This document shows, in pieces, positions 35,919 through 44,208 of a stretch of DNA of 64,000 nt (position 1 is the first letter of the stretch; the number at the start of each line of letters is the position of its first letter). The notes beneath the pieces are model-generated. The model saw only the letters and a program-made list of their open reading frames with translations. It was not told the origin of the DNA and did no database searches. Both the position numbers and the translations under genes were made by a program. The stretch spans positions 1 to 64,000 of IMG/VR virus record IMGVR_UViG_3300028827_000102; one strand, written 5' to 3'. The DNA is from a virus.

Positions 35919-36851
35919 CTACAATGGAAAATAAGCCATACTTTCATATGGCTGTATTATTCTTGCCGTTATGTCCCAGGACAATAATTTTCCCTCTGGT
36001 GCCATATCTTTTACAGATATAGCTTTCCATCTATTTGAATCATCAGTAGCAGCAAACCAGTCTTCTGTAGTAATTCTGCGGAGAGTGTTATCTAACCACA
36101 AGTCTTGGGAACTAAAGTCATCGGATACACCGAAATCTTGTAAAATTTCTGCTTCGTCTTTTCTCGGTATATTTGCGTATACCACCATGTTAGATTTTCG
36201 TATATATCTTACATATACCATCCCAAAACGGGGACTTTCTCCTATCGGAGACGACCTTTTCATGGCTATTTTAACGTAGATATAAGAATTATGTAACCGC
36301 TGCTCTAAATTTTCTTTCGAGAAGGAAACCCAATCTAAATCAGATGGGGCTTTAATGTAAGCATCTATTTCGCCGCCTTCTGGTACGTCGGCTAAAGAAT
36401 AAATGGTATCTATTTTACCTATATTTGTCTGTATTTGTATTTTAGTGATTAAATATCCTTCGCGTGCGCCAGGTATTAGTACAAATCTACGTGGACGTTC
36501 TCGTTCGGAATAGTCAGGTATAATATTTACTGTTGTTATATTTGGATGCGTTACGTCCAGTGAGAAAAAATTTGTTCCATACTTATCAAAGCCACCCACT
36601 ACGCCTGTGCCATAACAACACCTGCATTTTGTATTAGGCGATACTTCGATATCAGCACAACTGCACCGTCTTCCTGCTATTATTCTGGAATAAAAATATA
36701 ACGATATCCGTACCGTTTCTACTGCTACATGGTTTAGTTGCGCTATACGCGGCAGCAATTGGTCTATAGCCACACTTCTAGCTTTATGGCGTAAAGCGTC
36801 AGTACCCGCAGAAACACGTAAAGTTTGTGGTCTATATATCTTTGCCATCAT
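35919..36851 (-). CDS. Virion-type protein with a Cys-rich loop
   Basis: The 310-residue product has an N-terminal helical part, a Cys cluster (C63-S-C65 ... C76-R-C78-C79-Y-G-T-G, residues 63-82) suited to zinc binding, and then a beta-rich body with strand pairs (FGMVYVRYIRKSNMVVYANI). It is transcribed away from the plus-strand island, and its ribosome site (AGGTGGA) abuts the left arm of the palindrome at 36857-36894. It is not recognised. The beta-rich body and neighbours suggest a virion or neck component. C-x-C...C-x-CC-x-GxG also resembles a DnaJ-like zinc turn, but there is only one copy. Confidence 0.55.
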   Translation of the reverse strand: MMAKIYRPQTLRVSAGTDALRHKARSVAIDQLLPRIAQLNHVAVETVRISLYFYSRIIAGRRCSCADIEVSPNTKCRCCYGTGVVGGFDKYGTNFFSLDVTHPNITTVNIIPDYSERERPRRFVLIPGAREGYLITKIQIQTNIGKIDTIYSLADVPEGGEIDAYIKAPSDLDWVSFSKENLEQRLHNSYIYVKIAMKRSSPIGESPRFGMVYVRYIRKSNMVVYANIPRKDEAEILQDFGVSDDFSSQDLWLDNTLRRITTEDWFAATDDSNRWKAISVKDMAPEGKLLSWDITARIIQPYESMAYFPL

Positions 36852-36856
36852 TCCAC

Positions 36857-36894
36857 CTACTAAAAACTAAGCCTAGTTGCTTAGTTTTTAGTAG
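36857..36894. promoter_or_regulatory. Perfect 15-bp inverted repeat with 8-nt loop in the divergent spacer
   Basis: Left arm 36857-36871 and right arm 36880-36894 are exact reverse complements (left arm CTACTAAAAACTAAG); the loop is 36872-36879. It lies in the 80-nt spacer between the leftward 310-aa gene and the rightward 388-aa gene, so each arm shows the same TTTTTAGTAG to its own gene. It could be an operator for a dimeric regulator, a pair of back-to-back promoter elements, or a hairpin in the leader. It is not a classical terminator, as no gene ends here. Confidence 0.6.
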
Positions 36895-36931
36895 AGATTA
36901 AATTTCGGACCGATGTTGCCAAAAGTGATAC

Positions 36932-38098
36932 ATGGAAGTAGTAAGAGGAACACATACAAATTTTGAAGCTGAATTTGTCGATATAAATGGTACACCACTT
37001 GTACCGGCAAATCCCGAGACTTACCCAATAGTAACCGTTCGAGATCCTGATGGTGATATTATTTCTACAGGCACAGGAACGGTTCTGGGAGACGGTTTAT
37101 ATAGATTTGCTTGGTTTGTGCCAGAAGACGCAGAAATAAATACTAACGACACACATTGGTCTGTATCTTGGGTATTTGTTACATCCTCTGGACATACCAA
37201 ACAAGTTGAACAAGCATTCGATGTAGTCGATAGAATTGAAGATTCGCCAGAAGATCTGGAACAGACCGTTATAGTTGACAGTGGTGAGTCTGCTAGAGTA
37301 TCTGTCCGGTGGCCAATAAAACCATATAGTATATCTTTGGATTTTCGCGATTCCTCTGGTGCGGTCTTATGGTCTGTGGATGGTGTTTCTACTAACTCGA
37401 TGGAATCCGATCCAGAAAACCCAAATCGTCTTATTACAGAAGTCGTTATAAATGGCGAATATGTATATTATTATGACACAGGCCCATTAAATTATGGCGA
37501 ATATCAAGCAGCATGGAATATACGCGAATCAATAGTATCAAATGCCACAAAATACATTCAAATAATTAGAGCAGTTCCTGGTGTGTTTTGGCACTATGCG
37601 ACCGAGTTGCGTATTTTTATCGACAAAATGCAAAAAAGAAGCGGAGTCGTACAGGCATATACTGATTCCGATCTATATAGCCATGTAATGGGAGGATTGG
37701 ACATAATAAATTTTTATGCCCCTACTACTACCTGGACGCTTACAGATATTCCTTTACAGGGTTCGCGTGGTGTTCGCACAGCATTATTATATGCTTCGGC
37801 AGTAAAAGCAATACAAGCACAGCAAATTTTGGATGTTGACTTGGATTTCAATCATTCCGGACAGACTGTAACACTTACATATAGTCACGACTGGAGTAAT
37901 GTATTATCCGCCCTGCAAGGACAATTAGATAAATTTGCAGAGGCTAAACCACAACTATTCCGCTTGGCAAACGGTGCAGCATTTTCAGGTGGACGACCAA
38001 AGAACTACAGATTCACCGAAAGAGTGTTCCGTATGTCGCATAATATGCGCGGAGTAGCTTTACCGTTAGGAGGTCCATGGCAAGCAATAGGATTATAA
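36932..38098 (+). CDS. Virion structural protein, beta-rich, unknown family
   Basis: The 388-residue product starts a three-gene plus-strand group. Residues 1-~95 and ~105-215 look like two immunoglobulin-like beta domains (TVRDPDGDIISTGTGTVLGD; YSISLDFRDSSGAVLWSVDG). The C-terminal ~170 residues are mixed, with a helix NVLSALQGQLDKFAEAKP. It is not recognised. The gene lies in the virion-type block, and its ribosome site is weak (the upstream bases are mainly A). A role as head-tail or decoration protein is possible, but not proven. Confidence 0.6.
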   Translation: MEVVRGTHTNFEAEFVDINGTPLVPANPETYPIVTVRDPDGDIISTGTGTVLGDGLYRFAWFVPEDAEINTNDTHWSVSWVFVTSSGHTKQVEQAFDVVDRIEDSPEDLEQTVIVDSGESARVSVRWPIKPYSISLDFRDSSGAVLWSVDGVSTNSMESDPENPNRLITEVVINGEYVYYYDTGPLNYGEYQAAWNIRESIVSNATKYIQIIRAVPGVFWHYATELRIFIDKMQKRSGVVQAYTDSDLYSHVMGGLDIINFYAPTTTWTLTDIPLQGSRGVRTALLYASAVKAIQAQQILDVDLDFNHSGQTVTLTYSHDWSNVLSALQGQLDKFAEAKPQLFRLANGAAFSGGRPKNYRFTERVFRMSHNMRGVALPLGGPWQAIGL

Positions 38099-38100
38099 AC

Positions 38101-38161
38101 CAAACAACAAGTAACCAAACAACAAGTAACCAAACAACAAGTAACCAAACAACCAAACAAC
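38101..38161 (+). repeat. A/C-only tandem repeat in an intergenic leader
   Basis: Three perfect 15-nt units (CAAACAACAAGTAAC) occupy 38101-38115, 38116-38130 and 38131-38145, followed by two 8-nt units (CAAACAAC) at 38146-38153 and 38154-38161. The plus-strand has G only in the AGTAAC parts, so the leader RNA should be nearly unstructured. It separates the 388-aa gene's stop (38098) from the GAGAGG ribosome site and ATG 38181 of the next gene. Confidence 0.85.
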
Positions 38162-38180
38162 CAACTATGAGAGGTGTAAC

Positions 38181-38921
38181 ATGTTAGACATCAACAGACT
38201 GATTGAAGAAGGGAAACCCGTATTTGTGTATAATAGAACAAATAGGATTCTTGACCATTATAGTCCATTTGTTCTTATACTAAAAGACGCACACGGTAAG
38301 CCGTTCCCAGTTCCAATCCCTGCTACAAAGTTTCCGTTTTTACTGTCAGGAACCGTCCCGCCTGATATTTTGGCAAATTCCATGGAATTACATGATGCCA
38401 TAAGAAAGGGCATACTAGAATTAGTAGACCCAGAAGAAGGCGAGCGAATCATGAATGATCCCATGGCACAGAAAGCCATGGAAAGAGCCATGCGCAGATT
38501 CCAATCCAGGCGTAAGCCTGATGGTAACGATAACGATACCAGCAGCAAACGTTCTGAATACGCAGAAAGATATATACCACCATATGTAGAGACAAGTACC
38601 GACTTTTCTCAGTCTGATGAAATAAACGCGGTTTTGGGTGAAAAGGCTAAAGAAGCTCCATTAAAAGTGGCAGGAAGCAAAACACCCGAGACTCTAAGTA
38701 CTGAAGCAGAAATTCGTCCCAAGATTTCCCAGATTATATGGGATGTAAATAAAGATCCTGATCTTGCCGGTGATGCTATTGTGGATCTTGCTGCCATGGA
38801 TCTAACAGTAGATGACCTTGGTTATATAATAAACGAAGCTGAAGTAAAATCAGTAGTCTCTTGGGCTAAAGCGGAGTTAGCAAAAATAACGCCCAAGAAA
38901 AAGCGTCGAGGACGTAAGTAG
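38181..38921 (+). CDS. Helical basic protein of the plus-strand island, unknown
   Basis: The 246-residue product has a mixed N-terminal third (ILDHYSPFVLILKDAHGKPF), then long charged helices with a run of Met/Ala (MAQKAMERAMRRFQSRR), a disordered Asp/Asn/Ser stretch, and a basic end KKKRRGRK. Its start has a GAGAGG site. It lies between two virion-type genes, with 6 nt to the next. It may be a tail chaperone, scaffold or internal protein. No family is recognised. Confidence 0.6.
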   Translation: MLDINRLIEEGKPVFVYNRTNRILDHYSPFVLILKDAHGKPFPVPIPATKFPFLLSGTVPPDILANSMELHDAIRKGILELVDPEEGERIMNDPMAQKAMERAMRRFQSRRKPDGNDNDTSSKRSEYAERYIPPYVETSTDFSQSDEINAVLGEKAKEAPLKVAGSKTPETLSTEAEIRPKISQIIWDVNKDPDLAGDAIVDLAAMDLTVDDLGYIINEAEVKSVVSWAKAELAKITPKKKRRGRK

Positions 38922-38927
38922 GTTAAT

Positions 38928-39983
38928 ATGGCCGTTGTAAAAAGCCTCTTTGCCGAAAGCACTGACTCCTTTGGCGGAATGCCTTCTACAGGTTCTTATG
39001 TACAAGGAGGAGCAGGACAAGTACTAACCAAAACTGGTGTGCCTCCAAGCAAAGGGGCTTCTTCTAATCGTGCTACTATAGAAGAAGTGGCACGTAAAGC
39101 CACTCAGAGAATAAGAGAAGCTGGTAATAATTCCAATGTAGAGGGTGGACGTCCGTTTATCTTTCCAAGGTCATCTACTGTGGTTACGTGCAGTGCTTGG
39201 GAATACAGAAAATTAAGTGGTATAAGGCTTTATGTAAATCCTTCAGAAGTTACTTGGAATATAAAACGTAGAGGAACTATAACAAAAACTGCTGCAGGTC
39301 ATGTAAGGAATACATGGAGAAATAGATTTAGGTACTACGGTAGACCGACATATTACGACGAGTTGGAGGTTTCTTTCACCTTTCAATCTGGAAATATAAT
39401 GCCATATGCTGGTATAGATATGTACGATCCTAACGCATCCCCAGCGCAAATGGCTGAATACTTAGCCAACATTCAACCGCCCCCAGGACTCCAGAATTTT
39501 TACGAATTTTTAAGCTTATTGGACCAGCCACAAGTTTTAGGTGCTTATGAAAATAGGCATATAGTAATTCATCATTCTAGAGTATTTCCAACTATAAGGC
39601 TAGAGGGATTTTTTATCGATTCTTCTCCGGTGACTTTTACCGAAAGCGCTGAAAATGGTAATGAAGTTATTTGGCGAGCAACTATGTTGGTTTATCGTAC
39701 ATATCCAATGTTACAATCTGCAACGCAATTGATTGATATGTACAATAAATGGGCATCTACAGAAGGAGCTGGCGAAGCTATTGGAGAGGATAATACTATT
39801 AAATACAAAGAATGGATAGCGGCTCAGCAGAAACGTACGGAAGTACCAACAGTATCGGTAGCGCCTAAAAGTACACCCAATGATTCACTTATAGATAGTG
39901 TTATTTATAAAGATGGAAAAGCGCCGAATTACAATAATCCTGTAGAATTGAGAAATGCTTTGAAGAAACTTGGTTTGCTTTGA
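38928..39983 (+). CDS. Tail/baseplate protein with tube-type N-terminal pattern
   Basis: The 351-residue product carries a pattern seen in many contractile-tail proteins: GIRLYVNPSEVTWNIKRRGT, then KTAAGHVRNTWRNRFRYYGR, DELEVSFTFQSGNIMP, LQNFYEFLSLLDQPQ and HIVIHHSRVFPTIRLEGFFI. Such proteins form the tube-end or baseplate-tube junction. The stretch after residue 265 is Glu/Lys-rich and helical. Its last 55 nt are also coding on the minus strand, where the lytic transglycosylase gene ends. It is the last gene of the plus-strand island. Confidence 0.7.
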   Translation: MAVVKSLFAESTDSFGGMPSTGSYVQGGAGQVLTKTGVPPSKGASSNRATIEEVARKATQRIREAGNNSNVEGGRPFIFPRSSTVVTCSAWEYRKLSGIRLYVNPSEVTWNIKRRGTITKTAAGHVRNTWRNRFRYYGRPTYYDELEVSFTFQSGNIMPYAGIDMYDPNASPAQMAEYLANIQPPPGLQNFYEFLSLLDQPQVLGAYENRHIVIHHSRVFPTIRLEGFFIDSSPVTFTESAENGNEVIWRATMLVYRTYPMLQSATQLIDMYNKWASTEGAGEAIGEDNTIKYKEWIAAQQKRTEVPTVSVAPKSTPNDSLIDSVIYKDGKAPNYNNPVELRNALKKLGLL

Positions 39984-40699
39984 TAAAACTTTTCTATCTC
40001 TGATATACTTTTAACCTTCCTGCAGTTTTTTAGTGGCTTCTCACCTGTAACTGCTCCATACATAAAACACATAACTCTCTTCCAATAATTGGCATAATAA
40101 AAACAACGTCCTCTTTTTCTATAACATTTACGTATACACTGTGATCTTTCTCTATACAAACGTTCGTCGGTGGGGCATTTTATAGTACACCGCCAACCGT
40201 ATCTATAATTACAAATTTCTCTGGTACGGTACTTTGGTCCTGCGTTGTACCTGTTCAACACACACCGTATAGTTGGTCTGTATTTTTTCAGGTGTGCGTG
40301 TTTTCCGCACCACTCAAAATGACGCATAAGTTCTTTTGCCGAAATAGTAGCTGTTTTACTAGGATGGCGCACCAGACGCCTGCAAGTACGCAAAACCCAT
40401 TTTGTGGGTCCAACTATATGATGTTGTGTTATACCACAATCAGCCCTACATCGCCTTGAATTAATATCTTTACATTCAGGCCATAAACGAAATGCCGGTA
40501 CAAAGTCAGATTCTACCCTCATTACAGCAACAAGTAAATATGGATCTATTCCTGTTATCTTGCTTGCGATTTTAACGGATTTCGTTATTTTTGACACATA
40601 ACGCACAGAAAACGTTGTTGGCGCTATAGATTGTATGGCCGTTTCTATGCTTGGTGTATTAGCCAATAGCACTGCTATAAATGCAGAAAGTACTTGCAT
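39929..40699 (-). CDS. Secreted Cys-rich lytic transglycosylase (SLT-type)
   Basis: The 256-residue product has an N-terminal hydrophobic stretch (MQVLSAFIAVLLANT), probably a signal peptide or anchor. The SLT lysozyme fold follows: KITGIDPYLLVAVMRVESDF with catalytic E63, a Gly-Ile-Thr-Gln phrase (DCGITQHHI), and LNRYNAGPKY near the end. The many Cys residues (at least 16), in pairs, suggest disulfides outside the cytoplasm. It cuts glycan strands of peptidoglycan and so is the likely endolysin or a cell-wall entry enzyme. A strong AAGGAGGG ribosome site lies just upstream. The 3' end overlaps the plus-strand gene by 55 nt, tail to tail. Confidence 0.78.
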   Translation of the reverse strand: MQVLSAFIAVLLANTPSIETAIQSIAPTTFSVRYVSKITKSVKIASKITGIDPYLLVAVMRVESDFVPAFRLWPECKDINSRRCRADCGITQHHIVGPTKWVLRTCRRLVRHPSKTATISAKELMRHFEWCGKHAHLKKYRPTIRCVLNRYNAGPKYRTREICNYRYGWRCTIKCPTDERLYRERSQCIRKCYRKRGRCFYYANYWKRVMCFMYGAVTGEKPLKNCRKVKSISEIEKFYQSKPSFFKAFLNSTGLL

Positions 40700-40757
40700 T
40701 TATACCCTCCTTAATCAATTATTTCGGATTATTTTACATACCAGAAAAGCTCGACTA

Positions 40758-41375
40758 TTAATTTGACGAGGTGATAACCTGTTCTACTTTTTCTGTAATA
40801 CCTTCATATGACTCGTCTTTGAGTCTTTCGGCAAAACGCGATAACATGTTATCAATCGCTGTTTTTATTCTACGTTGTAGTACTTCATCTCCACTTGTAA
40901 TAGTAAACAAATCATCACGCATTCTACTGGCTTCTTCTATTGCCATTATAGTGACTTGCTTTACAAGTGGATCTATTACTACTTCACGCAAACTGTCGAG
41001 CAACGCTTTGCTGGACTTGAGCTTACCGAGAGTGATAACACTTTCTCTCAGCTCTCTTTGGGTGGTGATAAAATTTGACAGGAGACTTCTTCCATCTATT
41101 CCGTCATCTTCATTTACTTCTAAATGTTTTCCCTCCTCTATATCACGTACAAGCATTCTAGCTATGTACGATAAATGTTGAACAGATCTATCTAATATAG
41201 CATAACCGTCAGAACTGTCTATCAGACAGTTATCTGCATGCCACAGCATATCTTCTTCTGATACTTTTACTTTTTTTGCTAGTTTAATAGGATCCGCACC
41301 ACGACGAAGAACAGAATCTATCTTACGGATCTGTTTATAAGTAAAAGTATCACATATTATACATGTTGTTGTCAT
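40758..41375 (-). CDS. Zinc/HTH-type protein, possibly terminase small subunit-like
   Basis: I start at ATG 41375, giving 205 residues; the longer frame opens with TTG at 41411 and would overlap the upstream gene. The N-terminus reads CIICDTFTYKQIRKIDSVL, then RGADPIKLAKKVKVSEEDML and WHADNC. This matches a pattern widespread in phage DNA-binding proteins (CxxC...I...L..G.S...IA...GVS...L.xH..xC), in which a zinc pair stabilises a small HTH. Long helices follow. A terminase small-subunit or packaging role is an inference; the large terminase gene is not in the window. Confidence 0.6.
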   Translation of the reverse strand: MTTTCIICDTFTYKQIRKIDSVLRRGADPIKLAKKVKVSEEDMLWHADNCLIDSSDGYAILDRSVQHLSYIARMLVRDIEEGKHLEVNEDDGIDGRSLLSNFITTQRELRESVITLGKLKSSKALLDSLREVVIDPLVKQVTIMAIEEASRMRDDLFTITSGDEVLQRRIKTAIDNMLSRFAERLKDESYEGITEKVEQVITSSN

Positions 41376-41388
41376 GTATATATCTATA

Positions 41389-42705
41389 CTACATATGAGG
41401 TGAGATGTCAATACCGTGTGGAGGGATCATACCAATCGCAGAAAAATCCTCTGAATTTGCTAATTTGGGGGACAAGTCGGCAAGCATGTGGGCAGGCAAA
41501 GTCACTGGCATCTCTTTTCCGCCAGGACGGTGTAGAGACACATCATATAAACTGTTTCCTTCTTCGTCATGCCATATACGTTCAACAATCAGTACCGGAA
41601 ACACATCATCATTTATCGCGTACCACTTACCAGGAACAACATCTATATTGACATCATCATTGTTTTTATCACTTTTACTTTCTTCGCCTGTTTCGGCGTG
41701 AATGCGCATACTCCACTCTGGATTATATGTTATATTTAACCTATTATCATGTTCACTCACCAAAGACTTTAAATATTCAATATCACCGTCATATACATCA
41801 TACACCAACAATGAATTGGTGGAATTCTGTGTAGTATCGAAGCCAGCCGCTCTTAATTTAGAATTAAGAGTGTGTATAGATTTTTTTCCTCCTTCCACCA
41901 ACACTGCCGCAAACAAAGACACGGGTCTTTCTTCATTATCTAACATCATATTATGAATGTCCTCCAAATCCTCAAGTATAAGTATATACCTGATTTTATG
42001 TACTAACAGAGTGGCTATGCTAGTCGGTAGATTTTTCTCGTCTGGTACCTCTTCGTCCGAATACAACTTTTCTTCAAATATCTCTGCATACTGCATCACT
42101 TCTTTAGGTTGTTTAACTATTTTGCGGTGTATGCTTGCTTCCAGCACTGCTATTCTATTTTTAAATGCGTCTATTATATTCTGCCTTTCTCCGTCTTTCA
42201 GCTTTATAAAGGCTTCTTTAACGATTCTCCAATCCAAAAAATCCAGATTAGTGGTATATCTTTCTCTATATATTCTCCAGTGTATGTATTTTAAAAGTTC
42301 TTCAGGTTGTATTAACTCGGTCTGGTCAGATATAAATTTTCCGTACCATCTCTGTTTTACAACGGAAAACATTGCACCAAAATGACGTGACATTACATCC
42401 GGATTCAATGTAGATCTTATAACAAATATATGTATGGTATTTTCATACCCAGGTATAGAAGATACACCTTCTTCCGCTTTTCTCCTATAAGCACATAAAC
42501 ATTTTTCTGGTGCAAAGACAACTATATCAATCGGTGAGTCATGTTGCCAATAATGCGACACAGCATCACCGATGATACACAAATCCGTTAGCAAAGGAAA
42601 TTTGTTTATTATTTCCTTTACTTTTTCGGAGAATCTTTTTGTGAGGGTACCATCTTCCGACCAAACGGCCGGAAGAAGGTACTTAGCATGATAATCTAGT
42701 AGCAT
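41389..42705 (-). CDS. Large protein with a nucleotidyltransferase-like N-terminal phrase
   Basis: The 438-residue product begins with a region containing LTDLCIIGDAVSHYWQHDSP and IDIVVFAP (G46-D47 ... D60). This recalls the minimal nucleotidyltransferase fold, where a G-S/D motif is followed by D-x-D. Only one Asp of the usual pair is present, so activity is doubtful. The middle is helical (residues ~125-240), and the C-terminal ~100 residues form a beta-rich part. It ends 14 bases before the next gene. It may be a neck or packaging-related protein; neither family is firmly recognised. Confidence 0.5.
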   Translation of the reverse strand: MLLDYHAKYLLPAVWSEDGTLTKRFSEKVKEIINKFPLLTDLCIIGDAVSHYWQHDSPIDIVVFAPEKCLCAYRRKAEEGVSSIPGYENTIHIFVIRSTLNPDVMSRHFGAMFSVVKQRWYGKFISDQTELIQPEELLKYIHWRIYRERYTTNLDFLDWRIVKEAFIKLKDGERQNIIDAFKNRIAVLEASIHRKIVKQPKEVMQYAEIFEEKLYSDEEVPDEKNLPTSIATLLVHKIRYILILEDLEDIHNMMLDNEERPVSLFAAVLVEGGKKSIHTLNSKLRAAGFDTTQNSTNSLLVYDVYDGDIEYLKSLVSEHDNRLNITYNPEWSMRIHAETGEESKSDKNNDDVNIDVVPGKWYAINDDVFPVLIVERIWHDEEGNSLYDVSLHRPGGKEMPVTLPAHMLADLSPKLANSEDFSAIGMIPPHGIDISPHM

Positions 42706-43122
42706 TTATGCGGCATATGCTACCAGGCTAACAACAGTGCTGGCTCCTGGATCCGCCGAGAAGCTGATGGTAACTGTATTAGCGGCTGTTCTCTTCACAC
42801 CGGTGAGATATACCGCATTGGTCGATGACATTAGTGTAGCTACTAGAATGTCGTCTGCTTCGACCCCATACACTGTAACAGTGGTAGAAGTACCCCCACC
42901 CGCATAGCTGACTGTACCAACAAAATAAGGATCTGGAGTTTGCTGACGAATACGAATGTATCCATTGTTAATCAGATCCTGTATACCAGAGCTTTCGATG
43001 AAAGCATCTACGTTTTCGACAGTCACCTCAACAGTTTCACCCGGCTTGACCGCTTTGACGTAGTAACCCCCTGGTAGTGTTATTGTTTTGCTCGAAAGGT
43101 TAGTGATAGGAATAACAGCCAT
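42706..43122 (-). CDS. Small beta-rich virion protein, decoration-like
   Basis: The 138-residue product has an N-terminal part of the form ITNLSSKTITLPGGYYVKAV and KPGETVEVTVENVDAFIESS. This is a common opening for phage head-fibre or decoration proteins. The C-terminal half is also beta-rich (GTVSYAGGGTSTTVTVYG). It is Gly/Thr/Val-rich and has no Cys. The gene's stop adjoins the start of the 438-aa gene at 42705/42706. A capsid decoration role is inferred only from composition. Confidence 0.6.
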   Translation of the reverse strand: MAVIPITNLSSKTITLPGGYYVKAVKPGETVEVTVENVDAFIESSGIQDLINNGYIRIRQQTPDPYFVGTVSYAGGGTSTTVTVYGVEADDILVATLMSSTNAVYLTGVKRTAANTVTISFSADPGASTVVSLVAYAA

Positions 43123-43131
43123 TTTTTCCTC

Positions 43132-44208
43132 CTAAACTGCTGCCCTTATGGCAGAAATCAATTTATTATAATCTCCTGAGTTTTTATACTCAACTACACG
43201 TCCATTAAGGACGTCATTAATATTATATTTCCAATTATATTTTGCACTTCTGATGCATCCGAAATGTTTGTGATCAGACAGATGTACCGCTCTGTGTTCT
43301 GCTATACCGATCATACTTATCACACTCAATCTTATATCGCTATAGCCACCCAACTTTTTGAAATTTGCTGCCAACGAACAAATTTCATATGTAGCAAACT
43401 CTTCTTTTTCGTCTAATATGGCAAAACCATGGTATTGTACATAATCATCATCGTAGTTCACATAAAATACCCCACCGTTGTGGTTTTTCAGCCAATTTTC
43501 TATTGCTTGGGTATAGTACGATTCATTTTTTTCCGCTTGCCACCAAACACCAACAAACATACTCGTGGCAAAACGTTTACCTCTTACAATTGCAGGTTCT
43601 CTTGTATTTTTCCTCCCTACTCTAGCCAACACTCTTTTACCTGTTTCATCTACTCGCCAACGGTAACCAGGAGGAGGTTTATCAAGAGCATCATCAACAG
43701 CCGACATAAAAGCAACAAAATCCAAAGATTGTTCGCTTAATAAACCTATCACTTTTGACGCTAAATCGGCTGGTATTTTTAGGTTCTCGGTTTCCAATAT
43801 TGGTGTCGGGTCGTTCGATACTGCCGCATCCAACAATAAAATAAATTCTCCAAGCTCAATCTTTGCTTTAGATAGAAACTGTAAAATCGGTATAATTATA
43901 TCTTCTGGAAGTGTGTCCGCTTCCTTAGACCATCTGTTTTTCGCGAAGTTAGATATGGCGCGTTTTATTACGTTTAATGTTTCTGTGCGCCCTATCTTAT
44001 CAATCAGACCTTTTACTGCATTTAGTAAACTTTTCGGTATACGTGCTATTTTTTGTCCGATAGTAAACAAGCGGCTAAGTAATGATTCCACTTGTTCCCT
44101 AGATATACCTGATCGATATATCCAGTCCCACAGAAAAGATACTATCTGCTGAGCTATGTCTGAGGTAGATGCTTCGCGATACAAAAATCTCTTGTATCGT
44201 ACAAACAT
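43132..44208 (-). CDS. Unknown two-part protein with helical N-terminus
   Basis: The 358-residue product has a helical N-terminal half (FLWDWIYRSGISREQVESLL, KGLIDKIGRTETLNVIKRAI) and a beta/alpha C-terminal half (GGVFYVNYDDDYVQYHGFAI, YEICSLAANFKKLGGYSD, VSMIGIAEH-like, HRAVHLSDHKHFGCI). The linker is Arg/Lys-rich. It is not recognised. The C-terminal half has a run of His and Cys residues that could hold metal, but no known motif. Junction with the upstream gene is a 1-nt overlap (44208). Confidence 0.55.
   Translation of the reverse strand: MFVRYKRFLYREASTSDIAQQIVSFLWDWIYRSGISREQVESLLSRLFTIGQKIARIPKSLLNAVKGLIDKIGRTETLNVIKRAISNFAKNRWSKEADTLPEDIIIPILQFLSKAKIELGEFILLLDAAVSNDPTPILETENLKIPADLASKVIGLLSEQSLDFVAFMSAVDDALDKPPPGYRWRVDETGKRVLARVGRKNTREPAIVRGKRFATSMFVGVWWQAEKNESYYTQAIENWLKNHNGGVFYVNYDDDYVQYHGFAILDEKEEFATYEICSLAANFKKLGGYSDIRLSVISMIGIAEHRAVHLSDHKHFGCIRSAKYNWKYNINDVLNGRVVEYKNSGDYNKLISAIRAAV

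Noticed and set aside
38258-38797. Minus-strand frames opposite the 246-aa gene
   Set aside because: They have no ribosome site and low-complexity Ser/Leu composition, and the plus-strand frame has a good start; they are shadows.
40700-40757. Host-type promoter upstream of the lytic transglycosylase
   Set aside because: A TATGTAAAAT-like element is present on the minus strand, but there is no matching -35 box at a proper distance; in AT-rich DNA this is weak.
41376-41411. TTG-started N-terminal extension of the zinc/HTH gene
   Set aside because: It overlaps the upstream gene's end, and the zinc pattern begins directly after ATG 41375; the extension adds no conserved part.
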